NCBI GenBank assembly: GCA_027451405.1
Contig: DAIDJM010000059.1
Location: 17,773-81,772, forward strand
Length of the DNA stretch: 64,000 nucleotides
Reading direction: 5' to 3'
DNA from: Acetobacteraceae bacterium
Lineage (GTDB): Bacteria > Pseudomonadota > Alphaproteobacteria > Acetobacterales > Acetobacteraceae
A program made the position numbers and the translations under genes. This document shows, in pieces, positions 53,458-61,996 of the stretch. The notes beneath the pieces were generated by a model. The model saw only the letters and a program-made list of their open reading frames with translations. It was not told the DNA's origin and ran no database searches. Each line of letters begins with the position of its first letter. Positions within the stretch are counted from its first letter, which is position 1.

Positions 53458-54318
53458 TCAGCTCAGGTGCCTTGCGAGGAAGTCGCGCATGGCCGCGCCG
53501 ATTTCGCGGGCGTGGGTCTCGAGGGCGAAATGGCCGCTATCAACGAAGCGGACCTCGGCGTCGGGGACGTCCCGCTTGAAGGCTTCGGCGCCGGGCGGGA
53601 GAAAGAACGGATCGTTCTTGCCCCAGATTGCCAGCACTGGCGGGCGCTTGCCGCGTAGATAGGCCTGGATGTCAGCGTAGAGGGCGACGTTGGTCTGGTA
53701 GTCGCCCAGCAGGTCCAGCTGAATCTCGTCGTTGCCCGGGCGCGCCAGGTAGAAATCGTCGAGGTTGCGGCCATCGGGCGATACCAGCGCCGGGTCGCTC
53801 ACGCCGTGGGTGTATTGAAACAGGGTGGTCTGCGGGGTCAGGAAGCCGCGCAGGGCGTCGCGGTTGGCCTGGGTCGGCTCGTTCCAGTAGGCCTGGACCG
53901 GGGCGAAGGCCTCGGACACGCCTTCCAGGTAGGTGTTGCCGTTCTGAGAGACGATCGCGCTGATGCGGTCCGGATGAGCCAGCGCCAGACGAAAGCCGAC
54001 TGGGGCACCGTAGTCGAAGACGTAGATCGCGAACCGGTGCAGGCCGAGCACCTCGGTGAAGCGGCTGACGGCCTTGGCGATCGCGTCGAAAGTGTAGGCG
54101 AAAGCGTCGCGGGCGGGCTGCTCGGTCATGCCGAAGCCGGGCAAGTCCGGGGCGACGACGTGATATTTGCCGGCCAGTTCGGGAATCAGCTCGCGGAACA
54201 TATGGCTGGCGCTCGGGAACCCGTGCAGCAGCAGCACGGCGGGCGCGCTCGGATCGCCAGCAGAACGGTAGAACATCTTTAGGCCATCGACGTCGACGGT
54301 GTCGAAACGGACGATCAT
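53458..54318 (-). CDS. Alpha/beta hydrolase, dehalogenase/epoxide-hydrolase-like (cytoplasmic paralogue)
   Basis: A 286-aa hydrolase: VLLLHGFPSASHMFREL, nucleophile elbow VFDYGAPVGFRLA with Asp102, acid in IWGKNDPFFL and His in DSGHFALETH. It lacks a signal peptide, unlike its paralogue at 51.2-52.1 kb, but shares the QNGNxYxEG and RPGxxEIQ segments with it. First gene of the leftward set hydrolase-SnoaL-sigma. It diverges from a LysR gene (170 bp), the usual place for LysR control of the neighbour. Confidence 0.83.
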   Translation of the reverse strand: MIVRFDTVDVDGLKMFYRSAGDPSAPAVLLLHGFPSASHMFRELIPELAGKYHVVAPDLPGFGMTEQPARDAFAYTFDAIAKAVSRFTEVLGLHRFAIYVFDYGAPVGFRLALAHPDRISAIVSQNGNTYLEGVSEAFAPVQAYWNEPTQANRDALRGFLTPQTTLFQYTHGVSDPALVSPDGRNLDDFYLARPGNDEIQLDLLGDYQTNVALYADIQAYLRGKRPPVLAIWGKNDPFFLPPGAEAFKRDVPDAEVRFVDSGHFALETHAREIGAAMRDFLARHLS

Positions 54319-54488
54319 CACGCCACCTTCCGAAGAGTGCGGCCGCGGCCGCTGTGTTTCACGGGAACGATGTCGGCCCTTCTGGACAGGCCGGGCAGCC
54401 GTCGAGTTGGGGAGGCGGCCTGCCATTCAGTGGAAAGCCCAGGGTCCGACGGAGTAGAGAGAGGGCGTTCCACAGTCTGGTAAGGCCT

Positions 54489-55394
54489 ATGGATCGTCTG
54501 GACGCGATGCAGGTGATGCTCACGGCGGTAGAGTGCGGCAGCCTTTCCAAGGCCAGCCGCAAACTCGGGCAGCCGCTCACCACGGTGAGCCGGAAGGTCT
54601 CGGAGCTCGAAAGTCACCTGAACGCGGAATTGCTGATCCGCTCATCCAAGGGCCTAGAGCTGACGCCCGCCGGTCGGACCTACGTGATGTCGGCCAGAGC
54701 GATCCTGGATCAACTGAACGAGGCCGAGCGCACCGCAGCCGGCGAGTACATCGCGCCCAAAGGCGACCTTGTCGTCACGGCTCCGACAATGTTCGGCCGG
54801 CTGCACGTTCTGCCCGTCGTCATCAGCTTTTTAGACGCATTTCGCGACGTGTCGGTCGAACTCATGCTGACCGATCGAGTAACCCACTTCGTCGACGATC
54901 AGATCGATGTTGCCCTGCGGATCGGTGATTTGCCCGACAGCGGCCTGATCGCAACGCGGCTAGGCGCCGTCCGCCGGGTGACATGCGCGAGTCCGATCTA
55001 TGTCGCCTCACACGGAGCGCCCGCCGTGCCGCAGGATCTTGCCGATCACGCCGTCATCTCGTTCGAGAGCGTGTCGGGTCCTACCACTTGGCGTTACTGG
55101 TCAGGTGGGAAGGAGCTTGCCGTGCCGCTCAGATCGCGTCTCAGCGTCAGTACCATCGAGGCGGCCATCGATGCAGGGTTGGCAGGTGCGGGAGTGGTCC
55201 GGAGCGTGTCTTACCAGGTCGCTGGCTATGTCCACGACAACCTGTTGCAGCTGCTGCTTGAGGCCTACGAACCCATCCCCCGACCGGTGCATCTGGTTTA
55301 CGACAAGCAAAAACGTTTGCCGCTCAAAGTGCGCGCGTTCGTCGATTTCGTCGTTCCGCATCTGCGGGACCGTTTGACGGCCGCCGCGCTCTAG
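54489..55394 (+). CDS. LysR-family transcriptional regulator
   Basis: A 301-aa regulator. N-terminal winged helix-turn-helix (LDAMQVMLTAVECGSLSKAS, then RKLGQPLTTVSRKVSELE) and a periplasmic-binding-type effector domain from about residue 90 (GDLVVTAPTMFGRLHVLPVV, DVALRIGDLPDSGLIA). AAGG precedes the ATG. Transcribed away from the hydrolase gene, it probably regulates that gene and itself. The stop codon TAG is the first three bases of a REP-like repeat. Confidence 0.93.
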   Translation: MDRLDAMQVMLTAVECGSLSKASRKLGQPLTTVSRKVSELESHLNAELLIRSSKGLELTPAGRTYVMSARAILDQLNEAERTAAGEYIAPKGDLVVTAPTMFGRLHVLPVVISFLDAFRDVSVELMLTDRVTHFVDDQIDVALRIGDLPDSGLIATRLGAVRRVTCASPIYVASHGAPAVPQDLADHAVISFESVSGPTTWRYWSGGKELAVPLRSRLSVSTIEAAIDAGLAGAGVVRSVSYQVAGYVHDNLLQLLLEAYEPIPRPVHLVYDKQKRLPLKVRAFVDFVVPHLRDRLTAAAL

Positions 55395-55451
55395 AGCAAC
55401 AGCCGATCTGACTGAGGCGCCAGCGCTTCAGGCAGATCGGCTGTTGCTCTG
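55392..55451. repeat. TAGAGCAA REP-like repeat, copy A
   Basis: TAGAGCAACAGCCGATCTG pairs with CAGATCGGCTGTTGCTCT around the small loop actgaggcgccagcgcttcag. It carries the stop codon of the LysR gene and could terminate its transcript. Confidence 0.75.
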
Positions 55452-55464
55452 GTTATTGATTTCA

Positions 55465-55513
55465 TAGAGCAAATTCATCCGATCCGATAATTCCATCTGA
55501 TCGGATTTTGCTC
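55465..55513. repeat. TAGAGCAA REP-like repeat, copy B
   Basis: TAGAGCAAATTCATCCGATC, then ATTCCATCTGATCGG and ATTTTGCTCC. The right half is the exact complement of the left half of the copy at 63782. Lies 14 bp from copy A. Confidence 0.65.
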
Positions 55514-55746
55514 CAGCTTCGACTCCGGTCGAGGTGACCGATGTCCAGAGAGCATCGTCATCTTGCTCACGACCAGGTCTCGCCGGGGCCGCTGGGAAGC
55601 GGACCCTTAACCCCAGTTCTTCGAACGCTGACGGACGCAGCACAGTCATGGCTGTCGAAGTCCCGGGGCCTTCGGCGCGGCAGGCTTATCGTGGAGTGTG
55701 CCATCGGCTACGAGCAACCGTGGCCAGGGAGACGAGGCCCGACCTG
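55514..55746. other. Gene-free stretch after the REP pair
   Basis: Together with the repeats A and B this makes about 350 bp between the LysR gene and the serine hydrolase gene. I see no convincing reading frame, tRNA or transposase remnant. Short frames on both strands have no ribosome site and no family resemblance. Confidence 0.5.
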
Positions 55747-57453
55747 TTAAGCGACACGCTCGAGGCGGATATTTTTCCAGGTCGGCGTCCCGCCGCGGAA
55801 GTCGACCGCCTCCCCGTCGCAGGTGAAAAACAGGCGCGGTTCTATCTCGACGACCAGCCTCAGCGCGTCGATATAGAGCCAGCCATTTTTTTTGTGAATC
55901 GATACCGTCTGCGACGGCGTTCCCCATTGGTTGATGCGATACTGGCCTAGGAGCCGGGTCCAGGCCGCATCGTCCGGCCCGGCCGGATCCCCTGGACCGT
56001 CGTCGTAATCGAGGCTGATCTCGCCTTCGGAACATTCCAGGTGGGCCGGCTCGCCGCCGTGACCGGCGAAGTAGCGATAGGTCCGGAGCTCGCCGTCGGG
56101 CCCGACGCGGATCGCCTCGTCGGGCGATGCGAACTGGATTTGTGTCGTGGCACCGTCCTCGACGAATCGCAGCCCGCGATCCTGAACCGTCAGCGCAACG
56201 GTGCTGTTTCGCGCGACCCAACTTCCCACGAAACGCGCGAGCTGGGCCGGAGTCGGGTCGATCGGCGCCCGGTCTTCCGGAGTCTCCCTGGGCTTGCGCT
56301 CGCCGTATTGCCGGCTCAGGGCGCCATCGATGACACGTTCGCCGAAACTGTAGGTGCCGCTCGCCTGGCGATTGAACAGGGCCACCCAGGCGAGGCCGGC
56401 CTCCGGGCAGTAGGCGAACACGCTGCCGAAGCCGAATCCGCCGCCCTTGTGGCTGAGAAGCCGCAGCGGCGTGTCGCCATATCGGAGCTCTGAGCGGATG
56501 ACGCCTAGCCCGTAATCACCGCCGAGCGCGAAGCCGTGCATCTCGTCCCAGAGATCCTCCCGCAGTAGAGCGCGGCCATGAGCCTTGCCCCTGTTCAAAT
56601 GGAACTGGGCATAGGCGGCCATGTCGCGCGCGCTCGTCCAGACGCCGCCGGAGGGGATCAGCGGTGTATTCCGGGGAACCGTTTCATGGCCTGACGCGTG
56701 GCCGAGCGCACGATTGTCGCGGCGCGCATAAACATTTTGCGCGACCGTGCTGTCCGCCATGCCGAGCGGTTGGAAAAGCTTCGCCTCAAGCCAGTCCGCA
56801 AAGGACACGCCACTCCGGACCTGCAATATCCAGCCTGCGAGGTCGTAACCGAGATTCGCGTAGCGATACCGCTCGCCCACGGGAAACCGCAGCCAGGTCG
56901 CACCGATGCTGCGAATGTGGGACTCGAAATCCGCCGATCCTGGATCGTAATTGTTGCCGACCGGGGCCTCGTGCGTGAAGCCCGCCCGATGACTCAGAAG
57001 CAGACGCAAGGTCATTTTCGTCTGCGGCAATAATTCGAAGCGGCTCTGGACGGAAAAGCCGGGGATGTAGGTGAGGATCGGCTCGTCCAGGTCGAGGATT
57101 CCTTCCTGGACTGCGATGAGGATGGCCACTGCGGTGAGGTTTTTCGACGTGGACTGGATGCTGAAGATGGTGTCGGGTGCGACCGGGCGGCCGGAGGGCC
57201 GGTCCGTGACCCCGAACCCCTCCACCCACACCGGCGTGCCTTCGTGGATGAAACAGATTGCCGCGCCTTCGACCTTCCCACGGGACATCGTGTCGATAAT
57301 GAAACTGCGTTCGCGGGCGATGATGGCGTCGATCGCGGCTTGGCGGACGGCGGGCCGCTTCGGGGCCGGCGTTGGCTCCGGAACCGTTGCGGCGGCGGCC
57401 GATCCCGCGCCGAGAGCGCCGATCAGGAAGGATCGCCGGCTGGGAGGGTTCAT
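55747..57453 (-). CDS. Exported class C beta-lactamase-like serine hydrolase
   Basis: A 568-aa protein with a Tat signal (PSRRSFLIGALGAGSAAA). Penicillin-binding fold motifs: Ser101-T-S-Lys104 (SIQSTSKNL), Tyr198-A-Asn200 (YRYANLGYD) and HKGG in LLSHKGGGFGFG replacing KTG. The catalytic domain spans about residues 40-395; a C-terminal 150-residue domain (VGSWVARNSTVALTVQD and onward) is a lipocalin-like extension common in this group. An esterase or D-aminopeptidase is as likely as a beta-lactamase. Its ATG overlaps the M61 peptidase stop (ATGA). Confidence 0.88.
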   Translation of the reverse strand: MNPPSRRSFLIGALGAGSAAAATVPEPTPAPKRPAVRQAAIDAIIARERSFIIDTMSRGKVEGAAICFIHEGTPVWVEGFGVTDRPSGRPVAPDTIFSIQSTSKNLTAVAILIAVQEGILDLDEPILTYIPGFSVQSRFELLPQTKMTLRLLLSHRAGFTHEAPVGNNYDPGSADFESHIRSIGATWLRFPVGERYRYANLGYDLAGWILQVRSGVSFADWLEAKLFQPLGMADSTVAQNVYARRDNRALGHASGHETVPRNTPLIPSGGVWTSARDMAAYAQFHLNRGKAHGRALLREDLWDEMHGFALGGDYGLGVIRSELRYGDTPLRLLSHKGGGFGFGSVFAYCPEAGLAWVALFNRQASGTYSFGERVIDGALSRQYGERKPRETPEDRAPIDPTPAQLARFVGSWVARNSTVALTVQDRGLRFVEDGATTQIQFASPDEAIRVGPDGELRTYRYFAGHGGEPAHLECSEGEISLDYDDGPGDPAGPDDAAWTRLLGQYRINQWGTPSQTVSIHKKNGWLYIDALRLVVEIEPRLFFTCDGEAVDFRGGTPTWKNIRLERVA

Positions 57454-59393
57454 CGAGCGGATTCCTTTGACAGGACGCCCATGCGTGGCGCCATGATCTG
57501 ATGCAGCAAGTCAGGCGTTGCCGGGTCGCGGGTGAGGTGCGGGTTACGCAGGCCGCGGTGATAATTGACGCGCAGATCGCGGACCGTGTCGTCCGACCGC
57601 ACCACGAGATCGATCGGGCCCGGCGCCGTTTCGGCCCTGACGATCGCCGCGCGCGCTTCCGCGATCGCAAAAGGATGGCCGTTGATCGCGAGCCATCGTG
57701 AACCCGGCGCCGCCCCCGCCTCGAATGCCGCCGAGCCGGGGACCACATCTTGGATCGTGCCGTCTGCGCGGACCCAGATGCCGAGCGAGTGGCTGAGATC
57801 GTAGAGGGATGTTTTCGCCTCGAGGGCCTCGACGAACGGATTGGGACGGTCGTCATAGGTCAGGGTCCAGCCGCTCGCGCTGAGGCCGCCGAGCGGCGCG
57901 CGTGGCGCAATTTGGTCGATCCGCTGCGTGAAAAACCGTTTCCAGTCCATGGGCGCCGCGGCGCCCAGCGCCTCGATCACGTCGGCTCGGGAATAGGGCC
58001 TGATCGCGGGCGCTCGTTCCGGGCCAGAGAAGAAGGCGGCGCAGACATCGTCCAGCGATCGCCTCCTGCCTGTCGCCCGCCGGATCGCGACGTCGGCCTC
58101 GAGCCAGATCAGCAGCATCTCGTTGTAGTAATCGGCGCCGCGCCGCAGCCCGATCCATTCCGCGGGCGCATCCGCGAAGGCCGGGACGGAGGTTGCCGTG
58201 TCCGCGAGCGAGCGCCAGCCTCGTCCGGGTCGGTCTTCGCTCATCTGGGCGGCGACAAAGGCGAGGTAGGCGCGGGCTTCGTCCGGCGCGGTCAGACCGC
58301 TCCTCGCTGAGAGCACGAAATCGCCGTAATAGCGGGTCAGTCCCTCATAGACCCACAGCAGATCCGTGGCCATCGGCTGCTGATAGTTCCGCGTCGCGAG
58401 ACCGTCTGGCCGCCGGTATTTACCGTTCCAGGAATGAACGTATTCATGGGGGAACACGGTCCAATCGATCGCGTCGCGAGCGGCTGTGAAGAGCGCCTCG
58501 CTCTCGCGCACATCGGCGGATTCGTGATGTTCCAGCCCGTCATGGGCAAGGCGGTCGCTGAGGGAAGTCAGCCAGACATAGCGGCGATAATGGCCTGCGC
58601 CGAAAACCGCGGAGGTTTCGGCCGGAAGCCGTCGCAGCGCGGAGAGAAGGTTGTCCGGGACGGTGAGTTCACTCGGCTTCTCGGCAGCCAGGGTCATCCG
58701 GACCTTGTCGCTCGTGCCAGAGAGCGTGATCGTGCGCAGATATTGGCCGGCGAGCAGCGGTGAATCCACAAGTATCGAGAGCGAAACCGCTGGCCAGGCG
58801 ATAAGGCCTCCCTGCACGCGTTCGGGCGGCAACGCGCCATCGAACTGCCAGCCATCCGGAAGACGGACGCTGGGCTTAATCTCGACCGCAGCCGCCGGCT
58901 CATCGGCTGGATAGAGCAGAAGTTGGTTGAAGAGAAGGATCAGCAAATGCTTTGTTTCGTTTGGCGTTTTTCCGAAGCCGGCACCGAACGCCACGGAAGG
59001 CGAAACATAGTCGAACCGAACCTCGATGCTTTGCGCGCCGGGGGGAACATCGACATGGAACAGGAAGGCGTCCAGCCGATCCCGCTTCCACATCACGCTC
59101 CGGCCGTTAGCCTCGAGCGTCAGGTTCACGATCTGGGTGATCGGCCCATTCGGCCGGTGCTCACCGGGAATCCACTCCGGGTAAGCCAGTGTCAGTGGCC
59201 CTGCGCGGACAACAGGGATGACGAGATGGGCGTGCTGAATCCCGTGCGTCACATCTCTCGCATCCACAACCAGCTCGATGGGGGGCGCGGCGATGGCGGA
59301 CGAAGCTGTGGCGAGAAACGTCACGACGGACGCAAGCGCCGCGGCCCTCATCACAGCGGGCGTCAGGCGCGTAACGACGGCGGAAATGGGCAT
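57450..59393 (-). CDS. Exported M61-family (glycyl aminopeptidase-like) metallopeptidase with PDZ domain
   Basis: About 647 aa. Signal peptide with hydrophobic core AAALASVVTFLATASSAIA. N-terminal beta domain (GIQHAHLVIPVVRAGPLTL, AYPEWIPGEHRPNG), then the zinc site HEYVHSWN (His316, His320) with the downstream Glu in VYEGLTRYYGD (about Glu350), and a C-terminal PDZ domain (GTIQDVVPGSAAFEAGAAPG). Start choice among ATGs at 59444, 59393 and 59351 is uncertain since none has a strong ribosome site. Cotranscribed with the serine hydrolase; both products are exported, suggesting peptide degradation in the periplasm. Confidence 0.85.
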   Translation of the reverse strand: MPISAVVTRLTPAVMRAAALASVVTFLATASSAIAAPPIELVVDARDVTHGIQHAHLVIPVVRAGPLTLAYPEWIPGEHRPNGPITQIVNLTLEANGRSVMWKRDRLDAFLFHVDVPPGAQSIEVRFDYVSPSVAFGAGFGKTPNETKHLLILLFNQLLLYPADEPAAAVEIKPSVRLPDGWQFDGALPPERVQGGLIAWPAVSLSILVDSPLLAGQYLRTITLSGTSDKVRMTLAAEKPSELTVPDNLLSALRRLPAETSAVFGAGHYRRYVWLTSLSDRLAHDGLEHHESADVRESEALFTAARDAIDWTVFPHEYVHSWNGKYRRPDGLATRNYQQPMATDLLWVYEGLTRYYGDFVLSARSGLTAPDEARAYLAFVAAQMSEDRPGRGWRSLADTATSVPAFADAPAEWIGLRRGADYYNEMLLIWLEADVAIRRATGRRRSLDDVCAAFFSGPERAPAIRPYSRADVIEALGAAAPMDWKRFFTQRIDQIAPRAPLGGLSASGWTLTYDDRPNPFVEALEAKTSLYDLSHSLGIWVRADGTIQDVVPGSAAFEAGAAPGSRWLAINGHPFAIAEARAAIVRAETAPGPIDLVVRSDDTVRDLRVNYHRGLRNPHLTRDPATPDLLHQIMAPRMGVLSKESAR

Positions 59394-59503
59394 CAGGCCA
59401 TGGTCTCGCTTCAGCGTCGACAGAAGCGCGCTGTAGCCTTTCATCCCACCTGCGTCTTGAACGCAGTTGACCCACGCACGGGGGCGGACGCACGACACAC
59501 CGT

Positions 59504-60202
59504 ATGATCGGGCCTCACCTCTGCGAGACGCGGTTCGGGCGGCGGCGGCACGCGCGCGGCGAGCGTCTGGCCCGTCATTGTCACTGCGCGCCTTTCGCGG
59601 CGGTCGTGTTGAGCGGCGGCTATGTCGAAGCGGGCGATCGAGGCCGGGTGCGCGTCCGGCCTGGCGACGTCGTGCTGCACGGCCCCTATGAATCGCATCT
59701 GGACGACGTGGCGCCCACGGGCGCCGAGGTGCTGGTCCTCCCGTGGACGCCGGCGGACGCCATGTCAGCCCTAGGCTCGGTCGCCGATCCCGATGCTCTG
59801 GTGCGTCTGGCGGAACGCGATGCGGGGAACGCCGCGTGCCTGATGCGGAGCCAACTCACCTGCCGGGAGCTGAACGCAGACGATTGGCCCGATCGGCTCG
59901 CCCAGGCGCTGCGTCAGGACCCTGCGCTCCGCCTCGAGCACTGGGCGGAGGAGGCCGGTCTCCGACTTGAAACCCTGAGCCGGGGCTTCCGGCGCGCCTA
60001 CGGTGTCACGCCCCTGGCATTCCGGGCGCGCGCGCGTGTGCTGCGTGCCCTGGCGATGGTAAGCGCCGGCAACGCGCTGTCCGACATTGGAGCGACGTGC
60101 GGATTTGCGGATCAGGCGCATTTCACGCGCAGCTTTCACGAACTGACCGGGGAGGCCCCTGGACGTTGGCGCAGACTGACAGCGGCACGCGGAGAATACT
60201 GA
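59504..60202 (+). CDS. AraC-family transcriptional regulator
   Basis: A 232-aa regulator. The N-terminal cupin-like sensor segment is short (CHCAPFAAVVLSGGYVEAG, GRVRVRPGDVVLHGPYESH). The C-terminal AraC DNA-binding domain (about residues 130-228) has both helix-turn-helix motifs (LEHWAEEAGLRLETLSRGFR; LSDIGATCGFADQAHFTRSF). It diverges from the M61 peptidase gene by about 110 bp and probably controls the peptidase-hydrolase pair. Confidence 0.9.
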   Translation: MIGPHLCETRFGRRRHARGERLARHCHCAPFAAVVLSGGYVEAGDRGRVRVRPGDVVLHGPYESHLDDVAPTGAEVLVLPWTPADAMSALGSVADPDALVRLAERDAGNAACLMRSQLTCRELNADDWPDRLAQALRQDPALRLEHWAEEAGLRLETLSRGFRRAYGVTPLAFRARARVLRALAMVSAGNALSDIGATCGFADQAHFTRSFHELTGEAPGRWRRLTAARGEY

Positions 60203-60360
60203 TCCGCTGGCGACGGGCTGCACTGTCAAGATCTGCCCCTCCCCGAGACGGAGCGCTCGCCGAGTGTGCGAAAGCCGGTGATAGTCGTCTCGCCGGGATT
60301 TCAGGAACAGGCTGAGGTAGTGCCTAGGAGAGTGTCTACGGGCCGGCGGGCTGCGAGGAG

Positions 60361-61881
60361 CTAGCGTAAAGCCTGGGCGAAGACAGAGAGTGTCTTGCTC
60401 AGGTCGGTGCGCAGGGCAAGTGGGGCGAAGGGATTGTCGTCGAGTTCGGCAAGCAGCTTGTCCTGTAAGAAAGCGTTGTAGCGGCCAAGCGCGTCGCGGG
60501 CCGCGTCGAGGGAAGGGGCCCGCTTGGCTTCGTCGGTTTCCTTGCTGGCGTTATTCAGGGCTACAGCGAGGCTTGCGTTGAACGTCTGCAGAACGGGCGC
60601 CGTGACTTTGCGGAAAGCCTGGTCTATCTCGGTGGCGGATTGATGCCCCTCAAACGCGCCAGCGATCGCGAGGCGCAAGCGCTCGAGCTCGTCCTCGACA
60701 TGCTGGCGCTTCTCGAGCCAGGTTTTGCCGAGCGTCACGAAATCTTTGGGGTCCTTCGCCTTGGCACCCTTCATTTTGGCAAGGAACGGCTCGAGCGCGG
60801 CACGCAGCTTTTCGATGGTCACGGCGGCCGCAGCGAGGTCGCTCGCGCCGAGCTGGGCGCCGGCCTGCTCGGCAAGCGCCATCCATTCGGCGCGCAACGC
60901 GTCGTTGTCGCCGGCGGCATTCGGGATGAGCAAAAGCAGTCGGTGCAGGAAGGCGCTGAGCTTATCGCCATCGGGCGGGGGCGTCGGTTGCGCGCCGGAG
61001 CCGGGCGCGCTCGCGCCTAGCGCGGCCTTCATTTCCGTAAGCGCCTCGGCCGCTTTCGGGTCGCGCGCTTCGATCAGATCACGGCATTGCGTCATTTGCT
61101 GGACGAGGGCGGCCTGACGCGCGGGATCGGTCGCGATTGCCTGCTTGAGCGGACCGCCGAGCGCGGTCAGTTCCGCTTTCAGGGCGGCAAAATCGGGGCC
61201 AGCAGACGGGGGTGCCGCGAGCTGCTTTTCCAGCTGGTCAAGGGCGATCCGCGCGTAGCCGAGATTATTTGTGCCGAGATTGACCTGCGCCTCGCGCGCG
61301 AGTTTGGCGAGCGCGGCCTGGCGCGCCGCATCGCCGGCGCTTGCCGCCGGAATTTGCTGCGCGAGCGACGCGAGTCTCTGTTTCAGGGCGGCGGCATCGG
61401 CCGCTGGCGCTTCCGCGTGCGGCGGCGGAGGGGGTGGTGGCGGCGGCGGCGGCGCATCGGGCGAAGAGCTGGCCGCAGGCGCCCCCTCCTGTCCCGTCGC
61501 CGGCGCTGCCGCCGCCGGCGGTTCCTCCTCGTCTGCGCCGTCCTCGAGCGCGGTGCCGTCCTCGAGCACAAGCTTCACTTTCTTGAAGCCCGAGCCTTTC
61601 AGCGTCTTGACCAGTTTCTTCGCAATTCCCGTCACCGGACGATTGAGTTCGAGCCGCACGGTGGTCGGCTCGTCCTTCTCGACCGAAGCGTTACCGAAAC
61701 GGAGATTGACGATGTCGGGATGTTCCGCTTTCAGTGCCTTGCTGACCTCAAGCCCGGGATGGGTTTTGTGGATCAGGAACAGCGCGGTCTTGCCGTCCTT
61801 GCTGAGTCCGACGCCGCAACCGAGCGGTTTCCCGCTGCTCCGGCTTTCCGTCAGCAGTTTGCGATAATCGGCGGCTTCCAT
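60361..61881 (-). CDS. Unrecognised 506-aa protein divergent from the sheath-fusion gene
   Basis: No family recognised. Residues 1-116 look like a compact alpha/beta domain (GCGVGLSKDGKTALFLIHKT; IVNLRFGNASVEKDE; KLVKTLKGSGFKKVKLVLED). Residues 117-162 are an acidic, Ala/Pro-rich linker with a run of 11 prolines (144-154). Residues 163-506 are mostly helical and charged (LKQRLASLAQQIPAASAGDA; LGKTWLEKRQHVEDELERLR), with no signal peptide or membrane segment. The ATG chosen gives MEAADYRK; upstream codons are antisense to the sheath gene. Its start is 115 bp from the sheath-fusion start, so the two may share a control region and a function. Confidence 0.65.
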   Translation of the reverse strand: MEAADYRKLLTESRSSGKPLGCGVGLSKDGKTALFLIHKTHPGLEVSKALKAEHPDIVNLRFGNASVEKDEPTTVRLELNRPVTGIAKKLVKTLKGSGFKKVKLVLEDGTALEDGADEEEPPAAAAPATGQEGAPAASSSPDAPPPPPPPPPPPHAEAPAADAAALKQRLASLAQQIPAASAGDAARQAALAKLAREAQVNLGTNNLGYARIALDQLEKQLAAPPSAGPDFAALKAELTALGGPLKQAIATDPARQAALVQQMTQCRDLIEARDPKAAEALTEMKAALGASAPGSGAQPTPPPDGDKLSAFLHRLLLLIPNAAGDNDALRAEWMALAEQAGAQLGASDLAAAAVTIEKLRAALEPFLAKMKGAKAKDPKDFVTLGKTWLEKRQHVEDELERLRLAIAGAFEGHQSATEIDQAFRKVTAPVLQTFNASLAVALNNASKETDEAKRAPSLDAARDALGRYNAFLQDKLLAELDDNPFAPLALRTDLSKTLSVFAQALR

Positions 61882-61996
61882 GGCGTCAGTCCCGATGCGG
61901 GTGCGGAATGCGATGGCAGCGCAACCGGCGCTGCCTGTCAACGCTTGGGCGGGGCCTGCCGCTCTGCTATCGCTAGCCCGTCGGGAGGCAGGCCGG

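Noticed and set aside
55514..55746. A tRNA gene or transposase remnant in the stretch after the REP pair
   Set aside because: No cloverleaf, T-loop consensus or transposase motif found on either strand.
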